From Tubulanus polymorphus (Eukaryota; Nemertea; Palaeonemertea; Tubulaniformes; Tubulanidae), in assembly GCF_964204645.1 (NCBI RefSeq), contig NC_134026.1, positions 9,249,450 through 9,313,449 of the forward strand: a DNA stretch of 64,000 nt, in the 5' to 3' direction. Below the pieces are notes generated by a model. It was not told the origin of the DNA. It worked only from the letters and a program-made list of their open reading frames with translations, and searched no databases. Positions within the stretch are counted from its first letter, which is position 1. Every line of letters starts with the position of its first letter. Both the position numbers and the translations under genes were made by a program. Below, piece after piece: positions 30,968 through 43,043 of the stretch.

Positions 30968-33900
30968 ATGGTAAGTTTTCTAATTAATTTTGCATAATTA
31001 CCAAATTAATTGACGATGAGATAAAAAGTTTGTCCCTCGTAATTGCTTACCAATTCTTGTGTTTAGACTTAGTTCGTGTATCAAAATAGTTTATAAGTTT
31101 TATGGTTTAGTTTACACAAATATACGATTAAGCGCGGGAGATATTCAACAGTAAGTTGCCCAATTATGTTTGATATCACAATTTTGCATAGACTTTCATG
31201 TATATTTTTCACTTTGAATCTCTTTGAGAAATAATCTCAAGAGTCAAGAGCGAGTCATCAATTCAATCAAAAACCTATTGGTTCTTACCGGCTTATGGTT
31301 ACCGTTAAAAACGCCCGACTGAAAAAAAAAGTTTCGACGTACACTAACTGTAAATGTCCACTAGTTTCGGTACGTCTTTGTGATCGTTATTATGCCGAAA
31401 TGTTCGTACATATGTAAGTACCGTGCGCTCGTCCCCATAAAGCCGCATAAAGTAAATGGCGCAAAATTATTTACAGAAAACGTTCGGTACTTTTTGTCTG
31501 GTTGCCCAGTTTGTACTCTTGCACGCTGCAATGGACATCGACCCCGATGCCAAGTACGAGGATTTGTGTCAGGACGTAGACAAGGAAAATAAGGAAATAG
31601 CTGCGTCTTCCGATAAGAATATTCCAAAAAGTGTGAATTATGTCGGTACGAAACTATACTATTGAATACCTTCATCCGGGTAACGTTCGTCTGCTAAAAT
31701 AACAATGATTTCACGAAGTTTTCGAAACAATCATTTTAAGTTCTCGATCAATAATCGAACATCGGAGTAACTTAAATTAACTGTCAACAATTTTTCTCTC
31801 GGTAATAGGTGTTGGTTTTAACGTCATTCGCGCCACCCCTGACCCCGAGGAGGCAAGGATGTCGGGAGGAGTGGAGGCCGGGGTTTTGTACACTCGTCGC
31901 ATATTCAAAATGACTTACAAAAAGAAACGTACATCAGTCGATAACAGGTAGAATAAAGATTTCTTTTTGTCACCGGCTTCGTTCGTTAATAAACTAAACA
32001 GTTAAAGTTACAGTTTATTTGACAAACCCAAGGTCTACACTTTAGACAAGAGTGAAAAATAGAACAATATTTGAAATAACGATGGGAGGTGTTCCGATCA
32101 TTTTTTTTAGATGTTGACCTAGCGCGTTAGTTTTTGATCGAAGGTGGCGTTCATAGAATATGCGACTACCTTCTAGAAATATCTAGTTGATGGGCTTCAT
32201 ATTCAATTCAAGTCCAGTTTTCCATTGCTCAATTAATGTAAAATAGACGCAGAGACATTTTTCATCAAGCCGGACGCACACACCAGTCGGAATATCCGTT
32301 TCCAAAAGATATCCATTTTGGCTCGTCTTTGTTCCGCGGCACTAGAAAATAAACAAAAACATTGCCAAAAATCTTATAGAATGTTTGCGGAAAGCAAAAC
32401 GTTTTATGTGTCCTGTTTTTGCATTCTGTTTGCACCCGGCTTTACTGATCAAAGGTCGGACGACTTTCCGATCGGTTTGTTTTTTGACACAATAATTTCG
32501 TTCTATTGTAGCGTGCAGTTACCAGATCAGATTGAGTTCGCGACACTTCGACAATGTACGAAGAATCAGGCGATGTACTACGACGCTCGAAGTTACAAAA
32601 AATCAAGTAAAAACGAAATTAAAATGAAAGGTGAAATACTATGGTATCAATATCCATCTCAAAACTCTTATACTGTCTTACACTTTTTTAAATCTCAAAG
32701 TAGGGATTGACCCTGTTATTCATTTGATTAGCGTAGATTTCGTTTGACTTGATTTGACTTGAGATTGTTTTCCCTTACAAACCCACCACACCTGTCGAGA
32801 GTGAAACAGGGGGTTCGATATAAATATCGGAAATCGAAGTACAGATATAGTTGCGTGATCGGTGGTCGAAATTACAGCATTTTCTATTAAATCGAAGTAC
32901 ATGATCTGAAATTAAAGTTCCAGTGGTCATGCACTTTTAGCCACTAAGATTTCAGAAGTAATTTCTAATTTCGATTCGATTTTAGGTGAAGCAGGTGTTA
33001 CGGCTCCTTTTATGGAAGCAGCTTTCTCAGCGCGAGCAGGTGCATCATTTGCCTCTTAATGAAATCTGCTAATTTTAAGTAACTTATTTCAACTACATAG
33101 ACCTACAATGTTCAAAATTCTAGGTATCCAAAATAACAAGAACGCGCGCGGAATGAATTCGAAAGTTACATTTGAGAAGAAAACGGCCTGCGAGTTAGAA
33201 TTAGTGCGCTATCGCGAGTCGTTGGTGTCAAAACACGGTTACAAACTTACTGAAGATTTCTACGAAGCGATGTGTAAGTTGCCCGCTAAATTTGACGAGG
33301 ACTCAGAAGAAGAATACTTGCGGATAATGGAAAACTGGGGAACGGTGAGTTCACTAATTACTATACATTAGTTAGTAAATCATGGATGGCTACATTATTT
33401 CTTATGTAACGTCTGATACATGGATAAGTTTGTAAATTGGCTGACGTTCTGAATGCGGGAAAATCGATGTTAACGAACTTGAGCGTGTGCAAATAAACGA
33501 AGAGCAGTATGGAAAAGATACTTAACATCCAGGTGATATGGCATCTGCATTTTGTAGTACTTGACATTATGTTTGTTACCTTACATTACTCTGAATATCC
33601 CGGAGTAATAAAAAGAGTCCGAAATTCTTCCTTCAGCTAATCGTATATTTGACGTTTCTTTTATCTTCAGGAATACCGAAATATTTTTGACTTTTTATTC
33701 TTAGTGAGGGATTTTATATAATCTTTACAACACGGATAGAGTTATCTCTCATTGATTAATCTTTCCTTTTTCAATTTGTGAATCCCTTATATCTGTATCT
33801 CAACATCGCTTTAGAATTTGCTAGTTCAGCACTTACGGACAATTCATTCTTTATTCAGCGGTGCTCTGGAATTCGTTTTATGCAAAACTTAGGCCCTGGT

Positions 33901-36213
33901 AGTGATTATGCCCATCAAGGACCATTTTAGCCATCATAATTCATTTTTCCCTCTCATTTCCATATCATCTTTTCTTGCATTGACTTCTTCCATGTTAAAA
34001 TGATATATTATTTTTATTTTCAATTGTATATTCAGCACGTAACGTTAGGCATAGTTGCCGGGTTCAAACGGGTTGAGAAATCTGTCGCTACTAGGAAAGA
34101 AGTAATGACCTACGCAGTTAGTAATGTAAGTAGACTTGAAATGAACGACTGCAACTTCTGCCATTTTCCGTAACTTTTCTGATTTGATTATCATATCACC
34201 GCCAGATACAATCGTCAGTAAACGTGAAGGCAACGTACAATGGCGGAAAAGCTGGACTCAATTTTGATATGAAGAAAATTGAAAAAAGTTCGGATGCCAT
34301 GAACGCTTTTTCCAAATCTCAGGATATCACGTGTTTCGGTAACAGGAAAAATCCATCTGTACTTTCGGTAACGCTGGAACCGATATCCATCGCTTTAAAG
34401 GTAAAACACAGGAAAACGCTAGAGAATAACAATTAATTTTTGTTTAGTTGCGGGCGCGAAGACTGCTAACTAATGCTTTTCGCCAAAAGTTTTGGCCGTT
34501 ACCTTAGTTGAAACCTATCTAATCTTTTGATCGTCAGTTTCTATAACGATACAAAATTCCCTTGAATTTCTAAGTCGGAGGAACTACTTGTAGCAAAACA
34601 TTCGACGTAGCTCTTAATATGCGTGTAATTTACTTGTATTTATTTTTACGTACCAATTTTAGCCAGAGTTTTGGCAAGGTGAAACATGTTTGACGAACCA
34701 TTCGGAATTGAGTGTGAGGCACCAATCGATGAAAGATGCTTTGAATAAGTTCCCTATATTGAAAGACATTAAACTCCAAAAAGGTGAATTTTCCAACGAG
34801 GCAATAATTTTCATTGATCGTAGAAATAAACTTTAAAGAATCTGGACCGTACTGTAATCAGTTCCATAGTTGAGAATTTGAGAGTTATATCCGATTTCCA
34901 AACATCCGAGTTGAACGGTAATGTCCGAGTTGATAGGATCCTACTGTATTCAAATTCTAATCGTTGAATTAGACCCAGAAGATCCACAATTGTTTATTGA
35001 ATCTTTTATTGATATCTTTAAAACTGATAGATGGATCATTTACGCCGTTAATGTTTTCTGATATCATTCGAATCATTTCGTTTTGCAAATTCGACAGACG
35101 AAAGTGTTGTATCGATAGCTCTGCAGTGGCCGGCTGGTCTGTACGGGCTTCCCCATCCGAAAACCGGCTGCCCAAAGAAAAGCGATGGATTTAAATGGAA
35201 GAAAGGTAAACGGATTCATGCCACTGGAAAAAAGAACAAGTGGACTGAAAATGCACATTTCGGTGGGAAATTTTCCAAATCAACGATGGAGCAAGCCTTT
35301 TGCGTGAAAACCAAACAAACTCCTAATGCATTGTCCTGGCCTCAGGGCAAATACTGCATTTACCAGTCTCAGAAAATCTGTCCAGCTGGTAAGTATCTAC
35401 TAAATTAATTTAGTTTCCAGCAGCTTTTACTATACTGCCTTCAGGGGTATACTCAGGAAGTCCGTCAGGTCAGATTGCGTGTACTCGCGAGGTTACTCGA
35501 GGTTTATATCGTCAGTATGTTGGTACGCATCTAAAAATACGAATAAATCATTTATTGCCCCATCTTTGAGAAATTGGTCATCGAGAAATTATAACTATCC
35601 AAATATTCATATTCACTGTCACAAAATGTTGGTGTTAAGCTTTTGGTATCTTAATCGGTATAAATTCCGATCAATGTTGATATCAAGCCATTGTTTTTCA
35701 GTTTTTTTGTCCCTACTGTTTCCAATGTGAACAAAATCCGGAAATTTACACCGGTATTTGTCCAACGCGATAACATTTTACAGGTCCCAGGGGAGTCTAA
35801 TTCTAACATTGACACGTGAATAATCCTGTTTTCGGTTCTATCTAGGTTTACAGACCGGTTGGGTATACTGGGATGAAAACGGCGACGACGCCGAGATAGA
35901 AGGGGAAGTTCCTTACGGCAAATACGAGCAGAAATCTACTAACATCTCGTTCTGCTGCAGAAACGACGGCTACGCTTCTAATGACATCTACTTGCCAACA
36001 GAGAAACCGTTCTATCTATTCCCCACCTCGCACCAATGTCAAGCCGTAAACGGTATGACATCGAGCAAGGAGTACTTCAGGTGGGATGATGCCGATATCT
36101 TCAATGATAACTCCCGCGGTGGTTCGACACCTAGTATGAAAGGTGATACCAATCACAAAAATACGAGGATCTATTTCTGTTATTACACACCTGGGGCAAA
36201 CTCAGATGAATAA
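30968..36213 (+). CDS. Secreted MACPF-ApeC (apextrin-type) protein, 11 exons
   Basis: A predicted secreted perforin-fold protein with an ApeC lectin-like tail, a type studied in invertebrate innate immunity and development. Exons: 30968-30970, 31477-31645, 31809-31947, 32512-32606, 32986-33039, 33124-33344, 34036-34125, 34206-34400, 34663-34783, 35098-35388, 35846-36213. They join in phase to 581 residues. The start ATG is alone at the end of exon 1, and exon 2 adds a signal peptide (about 1-20, hydrophobic CLVAQFVLLHAA). The MACPF signature W-G-T-H falls at the exon 6/7 junction (near residue 227). ApeC spans about 370-575 with WPAGLYGLPHPKTGCP, CIYQ, GWVYWDENGD, FCCR and PFYLFP motifs and many cysteines. 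A polyadenylation signal AATAAA is at 36234-36239. No break is seen; membrane activity is inferred from the family only. Confidence 0.92.
32725..32830. repeat. Dispersed repeat copy in a MACPF-ApeC intron
   Basis: Its reverse complement carries CCCCCTGTTTC, AGGTGTGG-GGGTTTGTAAGGG and GTCAAATCAA words in the same order as 55597-55680 in the glycosyltransferase intron. The two copies are in opposite orientation and diverged. Class unknown. Confidence 0.5.
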
Positions 36214-37662
36214 CTTGAGAAGTGATTTTTGAAAATAAAGTCATGTCAAACGAAGAATCCTCTTGCATATAGCACTTATGTCCAATTAATGGAGTTTTTG
36301 TCAATAAGTCTCTACTTTAACCCTTGTACAGTCAAGGGTCATTCTCAATTCAAGTAATCCTCAACTTTGTTAGAAAATGCAAGGCTAAAAGAATTGATAT
36401 CGTGTTTCTCATTTCTGAGCTTATAAGGGATGATTAATTTATAACGTACGTATTAGGGGAGGGGGAGAGGTCAGTGCAATTGCATACTTTAATGCTTAAT
36501 GTATATGAAAAAATGGCCGATTTTGCATACGGTGGGGGGGGGGGAGGGGGCAGAAAAAGTCTTATAAGATTTTATGCGTACATAATAAATGAATGATCCC
36601 TAAGTTGACCCGGCTGGCTGCATACATACTGTGCATTACTTTTCTTATCCTGACCAAGCTAATCATAACAGACCCGGCAGCTATAGAAATGAACTGATTA
36701 CAAATTTCATTGCAATGTACTAAATGACCTGGCCGATTAGGAGAAACAAGGTATCATTTTTTAGCATAAGACCATAATAGGATGTACCAGTCTACCAAGA
36801 GAAATCCATTCTAACCCAAACACTTTGATGAAAAAATATAAGGAGAATCCAAGTGATAAAAGTCTATGAATTTGAACATTTTCAAATAAAGAATTTATTC
36901 AATGTAATTAGATTTTCACAGTTGTTTAGTTCCAGTAGTCCTCGGCCAGGGCGCAGTTTTATAGACAGAAATTTGCTCCAAACTAACACCAAGGCCCAAT
37001 TTGATGAAAGAGTTTCTAAGATTTGAGATGGTTATAAGTTTTTATTGTTGGGTTTAAAGATAAGAAATACATGTAAACTTATAGCATTTAACCGAGGGGA
37101 CCAAAAACCAACACGAGCAGTCTTACCAATACAATGTATTAAAATTTTGTGGCCAGTCACTGAAAAGTTGGTTTGGGTTAACCAGTAAATGGTTGAATTG
37201 TTTACAATTTACAGGGTTCATAGCTGCTATAACCGATCAAATTCCATGACTTTCAATGACTTCTTTTGCCCAATTCCATGACTCTTCATTCAACTTCCAC
37301 GACTTATGTTAAATTTTCATATTAGTCAGATCATCTTCAAAGCATATTACATTTCTAATTCAGCTACGTCGGTGAGTGCCATAAGTGCAAACACCAAATA
37401 GTTGAGTTGGGGGAGCTTTGCTCCTAAAACTTTTGAAAATGTAATACATGGACAAGCAATCTAACAGCTCAAAATATGACTGTTATCAATCCAATTGTTA
37501 TCTTAAACACACTTTTGAGCGATATGACCACAAAACGACTGCCTTCTAAGGCTAAGACTTCGCGAGGCTGACACTCAACCCTATGAATTGGCCCAATGAA
37601 TGAAAAAAACAAATGGAATGATCTTGCACCAATAACACGATCGGATGATAGTTTAATGTTTT
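36214..37662. other. Convergent 3' intergenic stretch
   Basis: The MACPF-ApeC gene and ASTE1 point at each other here. A 36525-36552 G-rich run could form a quadruplex. A roughly 120-bp dispersed repeat at about 36640-36765 (GAAATGAACTGATTACAAA, GATTAGGAGAAACAAGGTAT) is also present near 18000-18080 inside the CIB1 gene. No gene seen. Confidence 0.5.
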
Positions 37663-39846
37663 TCAAGTTTGTGATGCAATTTCTTTATCGCTCGAATCCG
37701 AATCGAGATCCAAAAGCGCGAAACGATTCGTGACATCTTCATTCAGAGAACTAGCTTTCTCGATCATTCTCGCCTCATCGTTTGAATCAGACACTTCAGC
37801 AGCAAACGCGTTCTTATCGCAACTGCGTTTTTTATTAGAAGAACTGTTTTCCATTTTCTTCGGTTTCTTGCGCTTTTCTACATCCGCGAAATCGCCCTCG
37901 CCCGTCAAACAGCCGCCCGCGACAACAGCGGCCACCATTTTCTTGTACAGGTCCGTGATGGCCGTCTGGCGGCCGAGGAGTTCGCTGACGTACAAATCCG
38001 GCTGCTTTCGACTCATCAATTCGCGGCAGACGTTATACGCGAACGTGCCATTGAAAAGAACGGCCGGATTCGGACAATCGAACGGCTGAAGAAACAACTG
38101 ATTCAAGTGTGTTACCGCCAGTACAACCGTCTGCAATTGAGCGAAACCGTGCACTACGTCAACTTCGAAAGGATCTTTTGAACTGTGCTTTCGTTGCAGT
38201 TCGAATCGCTTCAGCTTATCGACTGCGGCGACAAGATCTTTACAATCGCCGGTTTTGTCGTCTTCGCGCAGCAGCAGACTTAGCATCGCCCTACAAGCGC
38301 TCGAATCCGAAAAGATATTTTCCGTCTTTTTTTTCCGCGAGCACGTATCCAACGCGGACATCTTCATCCAACAAACTATAACTGCGCGCAAATGATTGCG
38401 CGTGACTTTGGGAGTAGCATTTTTCACCCAGTAAACAATGATCGCGAAATATAGCAACATTTCCACCGGGAACGCGTCAAACGATGCGGCGTTGACGCCT
38501 AGAATTCCGAGGACGAGCTCACTTCTTCGATTGCTGTCCAACTCCAGAATACGCGTCAAATCTAAATCGATCTTACAATCGCCGACGGCGCAATTTCGTT
38601 TAACTAACTGTTTTCCGACGCGGTCGTATTCTTCGACGGTCCCGAATCGGCGCTTATCGCGGGAAGACGTTTGATTCGGTCGACCACTCAATAGAATGCC
38701 ATAGATCACGCGCCGTATCGCGCTCGAACAAACGTAAGACGACGACTGTGCGTAGTCCTCCATCTGACAGAGCAGCATCACGCGGTGCACGACGGCCGCG
38801 TTCATCGTGAGCGCGGCGAGCTTCCCCGCGCGAAACAGCGCCACGTACTCGTCGGGGAACCGATTTCCGAAATAATCGGTCAACTCAGGATTCAGGAGTT
38901 TACGGTCGTCGATGTATAAATGCAGCCTCGACGTCAATCGCGAGTAACTCTGCATCGACTTCTCGATATCTTTTATAGTTTTGTCTCGTTCGGCTTTTTT
39001 CTGATGCAGCACGATGCGATCGAGCGCGCTCGGCAAGTCGACTTGATGACGCAGCCATTCGACGACCGAAATGACGTTCTTGTTCGGTATGCGTCGTTGT
39101 TTTTGTCGCGCGGTCTTTTTTCGCGCCTGACTCAGGTGCGCGTAGAACGACTGAAATCGCAACGAACTGACGACGTCGTTGCCTAAAAGCGTCGCCAACA
39201 ACGGAACCATTGCCGCGTCGAATTGGTAACGCTTTGCGAAAGCATCGCGGTAGTAAGTGTACACTGACAAACAACAAGCGCCGTTCTCATCCGTTCTGAC
39301 GTTCGTATTCATGAACCCGATTGGTATGTACCCTTTCGGCAGGTCGTAAATATAGAAATCGCTATCTTTACTGATCACGGGACATTTCCAGTGCATAGCG
39401 AGCGCGGCGATTCGTTCGTCGGCCTCGAAATCACATGTCATGTGACATACACCCAACTCGTCCAACGTTTGCACGAACACCGACTTCGCCAGAATCGGCA
39501 AAATCTGTCCTTGCCCTTTTTGACATTTGTGCGTGCAGACGTGAATTCGGTCGCGCGCGCGTTTCAATGTGGTCGACAGTTTTCGATCGTCTTTGTTGTA
39601 GCTGCCGTCGAAAACGACGAATGGACGGATATCGCATCGTCGCAGGACATCGAAGAACTCGGCGATGACTCGCGCGTAATCGTCGTAGCTGCCGCCGTAT
39701 TTACACGGCAGGTTGCGGTCGGACGACAAGTGCAGATGGTAGAACAGGTTGTTGCCGTCGATGAGGACGGTTGTGTCGCGCAGGTTTTCACGCACGAAAA
39801 CGTCAGGATTATCGTCCATGAACGTCGATAGTCCGACCACTCCCAT
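37663..39846 (-). CDS. ASTE1: Asteroid homolog 1, XPG/FEN-like nuclease
   Basis: ASTE1 is a nuclear structure-specific nuclease of the XPG/Rad2 family, reported to trim 3' overhangs during DNA break repair; the Drosophila homologue acts in EGFR signalling. The coding part is one exon of 727 residues. I chose Met at 39846 (MGVVGLSTFMDD), the family N-terminus needed for the XPG fold; the frame is open 12 codons further upstream but runs through a splice acceptor (ttttccag, exon edge near 39871). Motifs: LIDGNNLFYH (catalytic Asp30), VVFDGSYNKDDRKL, then the XPG-I block CDFEADERIAALA and CPVISKDSDFYIYDLP. A basic nuclear-localisation-like stretch (KRKKPKK) lies near the C-terminus. An untranslated first exon lies to the right. 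GC content is clearly higher than in the surrounding introns, as in other real exons here. Confidence 0.95.
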   Translation of the reverse strand: MGVVGLSTFMDDNPDVFVRENLRDTTVLIDGNNLFYHLHLSSDRNLPCKYGGSYDDYARVIAEFFDVLRRCDIRPFVVFDGSYNKDDRKLSTTLKRARDRIHVCTHKCQKGQGQILPILAKSVFVQTLDELGVCHMTCDFEADERIAALAMHWKCPVISKDSDFYIYDLPKGYIPIGFMNTNVRTDENGACCLSVYTYYRDAFAKRYQFDAAMVPLLATLLGNDVVSSLRFQSFYAHLSQARKKTARQKQRRIPNKNVISVVEWLRHQVDLPSALDRIVLHQKKAERDKTIKDIEKSMQSYSRLTSRLHLYIDDRKLLNPELTDYFGNRFPDEYVALFRAGKLAALTMNAAVVHRVMLLCQMEDYAQSSSYVCSSAIRRVIYGILLSGRPNQTSSRDKRRFGTVEEYDRVGKQLVKRNCAVGDCKIDLDLTRILELDSNRRSELVLGILGVNAASFDAFPVEMLLYFAIIVYWVKNATPKVTRNHLRAVIVCWMKMSALDTCSRKKKTENIFSDSSACRAMLSLLLREDDKTGDCKDLVAAVDKLKRFELQRKHSSKDPFEVDVVHGFAQLQTVVLAVTHLNQLFLQPFDCPNPAVLFNGTFAYNVCRELMSRKQPDLYVSELLGRQTAITDLYKKMVAAVVAGGCLTGEGDFADVEKRKKPKKMENSSSNKKRSCDKNAFAAEVSDSNDEARMIEKASSLNEDVTNRFALLDLDSDSSDKEIASQT

Positions 39847-40404
39847 CGCGACGTCGGCAGGCCTTAGATCTCTGGAAAACAATTACAGTAGAACTAGTCA
39901 AATACTGGTCTGTGGTTTAATGTCAGGGATATTTTCACAAACCATAGGGCAAAATCACTCGGTATCAGGATGTTTGGCCCTCAATAAATTGCCCCTACTA
40001 TGTTTTAATCAAATCCTATTTACTCGGGATTAAGTAGTTAGTTACCTAATTGTTGGTGGTAAGCTATCATAACCGCAGGGGCTTATACTGAAAATATCAG
40101 TAACCACAGACAGGTTACTGACTATGAATTGAAGTAACACCACCTTAATACTAGCTACAAATTACAATAAATTACGCAAAGCTAACTAGTTGTTCGTAGG
40201 GCAATTGTCCTGGATTCAATCATTGGTATCGACCCATCCGACATTAAAAGTTAACCACCTATTTAGGTAATTAATAACAGTAGAACACACTCAATCAGGT
40301 TGGTAATCTGTCTATAGTAACTGCTGTTCAAGTTGGTCCTACTTTGTGGTCATTCATTCCCTGACATTCTCATTCGCTCATATATACCCCATGTACCCCA
40401 TGAC

Positions 40405-40508
40405 GAGAGAAATCCCACAATCACGAAGCCAAGATTGAAAAATTCTATATCAGAATAATAATATTTGAGGAGCGACGTTTTGGCTAACAACTGTTAGCCA
40501 TCATCAGG
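40405..40508 (-). mobile_element. Penelope-like terminal module, left copy
   Basis: Read on the minus strand it runs CCTGATGA, then a stem of GGCTAAC pairing with GTTAGCC, then AAAACGTCG, and ends with TTGTGGGATTTCTCTCG. The same architecture occurs on the plus strand at 41746-41846. CTGATGA plus helix II plus GAAAC is the core layout of the hammerhead motifs known from Penelope-like retroelements; here the GAAA box reads AAAA. No reverse transcriptase remains between the copies. Confidence 0.45.
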
Positions 40509-41745
40509 CGTTCTCATCATCATACACGGATATTGTGTATCTTCTCGTCTAATGTACCCCATTGCGCATGCTCAGAATAAAAAAACTAGGCATCTTTTTA
40601 AACCTAGAAAATTTGGGTTTAGGATGTAGACGGATTATTATGATTATTATTACTATCGAGTTGGTAGGTGGGGGTAAGGCTATAAGTAGTACAGTTACAT
40701 TAGTATATTTGTACTACCAGTTCTTTCACCAGTGCTGTTACAAATATATTCTTGGCCGATTCTTCCAATTCACAGTTCAGTATTAGTACTATGGTGCACG
40801 GGAATGACATAGTTCCTGATTGGCTAGCAATGTTAACGCACACTCCTTCATTCTCAATGCTCATTGGTAAATTTCGGGCAAAAGCCAACTACGTAATAGC
40901 TACAGTCAGTGCCGACACACGCACAGTATACTCATAGTGGCAATTGGTCGCAGCGGCACCGTATCACCATGGTGGACAAACAGTTTCTCGCATCGATCTC
41001 GAATACCATCAAGGCAGAACATACTGAATGTTTTGCAAGATCACGTGGAGTCACGTTATGCTTATTAGTTGTCAGTTACTCCTTGCCTCCGCCCCCCCTG
41101 GCAACGTCCCCAAGAACCTTAGTGTCTGTGGTAGGTACGTCAGACACTTAAGGTCCTTCTTGGTGAAATATTTCCCTACCCTTTGTAAATATCAGTATAC
41201 ATTCGTAATTGGATGTACTTATTTGCGAATGTAATCACATAATATGAAGGCTCTTTATTGCTTTTCATTAATTTCAAAGTTTATATTTTACCCTTAACAT
41301 ATTTTATTTGTCATTAAATCAGTAACAAACATCGGGTATTCGGTGAACACCCAACTACATGCAGGGATCAGTACCGCAAGGTTTACATTCCACGTCGTTA
41401 AGATGCAGAAATGTGAAATAAATCGCTTTAGTTACCACGTTTCACTAGCTGTTAACTGTTAACAAAGCATATGAAGTATCCTTGATAGTTTTCGTACGGA
41501 TGGAATAATATTACACAGTATTAAGAGTGATAATGTAGAGCTGATTCCCTTTGCCATGTCCGCTATACGGGGTGGTGTTAACAATACCCAATGTTAGCTG
41601 TAAACCGGCGGCCCGCAAAGGCTTTCATCACGTAGAGTCTCATATCTTGTTTTAGTTCCTTCAATCGTATACTATACCGATGGATACTTGAATTAGTCTC
41701 TGGATTGTATATATATCTCATAATTTGTGTAGTATCTCATTATTC

Positions 41746-41846
41746 CTGAAGATGACTATTAGGATATAGTCGAAACGTTGAAATAAACTACTATCTCGAA
41801 GTTTCATTTTCGGACTTTTTATTATCATTGTGGGATTCTCTTCTCT
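41746..41846 (+). mobile_element. Penelope-like terminal module, right copy (inverted)
   Basis: The plus strand reads CCTGAAGA, a stem of GACTAT with ATAGTC, then GAAACGTTG, a linker, and ATTGTGGGATTCTC at the end. It is inverted relative to the copy at 40405-40508. The GAAAC half of the hammerhead-like core is intact, but CTGATGA reads CTGAAGA. Together the two copies look like remnants of an inverted terminal pair. Confidence 0.45.
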
Positions 41847-42756
41847 TCATGGAATCTTGTTGTACGGGCGGTCAAATCTAAAATGTTCAATGGTGCCCTT
41901 ATCAACAGTATGGGGACAAAACGATCAGATTTATTCAACCCAGTATTTTTAGAGACTTTGAAACATCCATAGCATTCGGTATCATCACAATCAGATTGGA
42001 TCGAATGTTAAATTATAGTTAGTCTGGTAGAATAACAGTGGTTTAAATCACTACACTACAGAACCACTTCAATATCGACCAATGTGAAATATCCAGAACC
42101 GTTACTTGTGCACCAACAGGAAGGAACGATGGTCTTTATCGTTGTTTTGTCGTTTATTCTCGTCGCGTCTGTGTCCGGATTATATTTCCACATCGACGAA
42201 ACCGATAAGAAATGTTTCATCGAAGTAATTCCCGAAGAGACGGTGATTGTTGGTACGTAAGCTTGCCTATTTAAAGCCAGTCTCAATAGAATTTTTCTAA
42301 TCAAAGTCAGGTCTATATTTCATTTATATATATATATATATATTCCTGGAATGCCTGATACGATTGCAAAATATCATGACAATATTCAATTGGTAGTTTG
42401 GCACCAGTCATTGATTATTCAATTTGCCGTTATTACACTTTTGTAGGCCTAGATAGACACATTGAGTTTTTCAGCCATATTGTTTTCACAATTAATTTTC
42501 AATGAGCAAACTCTTCAGTCAAACTTAACTCCTGCGGAACTGGGTCCATATTGTTATTTTTGATTAAACGGGCCTGCAGCAGGGTTACCAATTTTACCAT
42601 AGTTGCAGGGTATTAGATTACGTATTTCTATAATCCACGATAAATCATTTTCAAAATGCATTTTCAGGCTGAAAATGAACAATATTTTTTTCAAGATTTA
42701 TATTTTCAATCAGTCGTAAATTTCACACAAAGCGTACAATTATCCTAAAAAGTACG

Positions 42757-43043
42757 TACGTGAAAAAGGGCCTCCAGTTATCGCGTTCCAACTCGACAAG
42801 TCGCCATATTCATATCGACATGAATATGTTGATATATCGTGACGTTTTGACGACAAATTTTGCTTTGTCGCCAATTTTCTGCGGGACCACTGTCGACTTT
42901 ACTTGTCGCGAGGAAAATGGTCGAGAAAACGAAATATGTCGTCAAAACGTCACGATACGTTGACATGTCGACGCGGCGCGATATCGCAATAGTCAACATA
43001 ATCATGGCGACTTCGCTCGAGGCCCCTTCGCTTTTATTTCGTA
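42757..43043. mobile_element. Diverged palindromic element in TMED intron 1
   Basis: It shares with the 43.9-45.5 kb elements the order AAGGGCC, GTTCCAACTCGACAAGTCGCC, a CGTGACGTTTTGACGACA block, its inverse, and GAGGCCCCTTCGC at the other end. It is shorter and more diverged, with no clear target-site duplication. It is the oldest-looking of the four copies in this gene. Confidence 0.65.

Larger units (their letters stand above)
39872..42128. other. Intergenic between ASTE1 and TMED, with repeat copies
   Basis: ASTE1 upstream region (minus) and TMED upstream region (plus) meet here. The dispersed repeat with CTAATTGTTGGTGGTAAGC is at about 40040-40065 and relates to 16440. A near-perfect hairpin with arms CCAAGAACCTTAGTGTCTG and its inverse lies at 41111-41163. 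Inverted Penelope-like modules frame 40405-41846 (described separately). The open frame around 40970-41151 has no recognisable domain. Confidence 0.5.

Noticed and set aside
38900-39831. Several open frames of 70-146 codons on both strands inside ASTE1
   Set aside because: Shadow frames of the GC-richer real exon.
39847-39882. Extra 12 residues at the ASTE1 N-terminus
   Set aside because: They run across a splice acceptor, and the XPG fold starts at the second Met.
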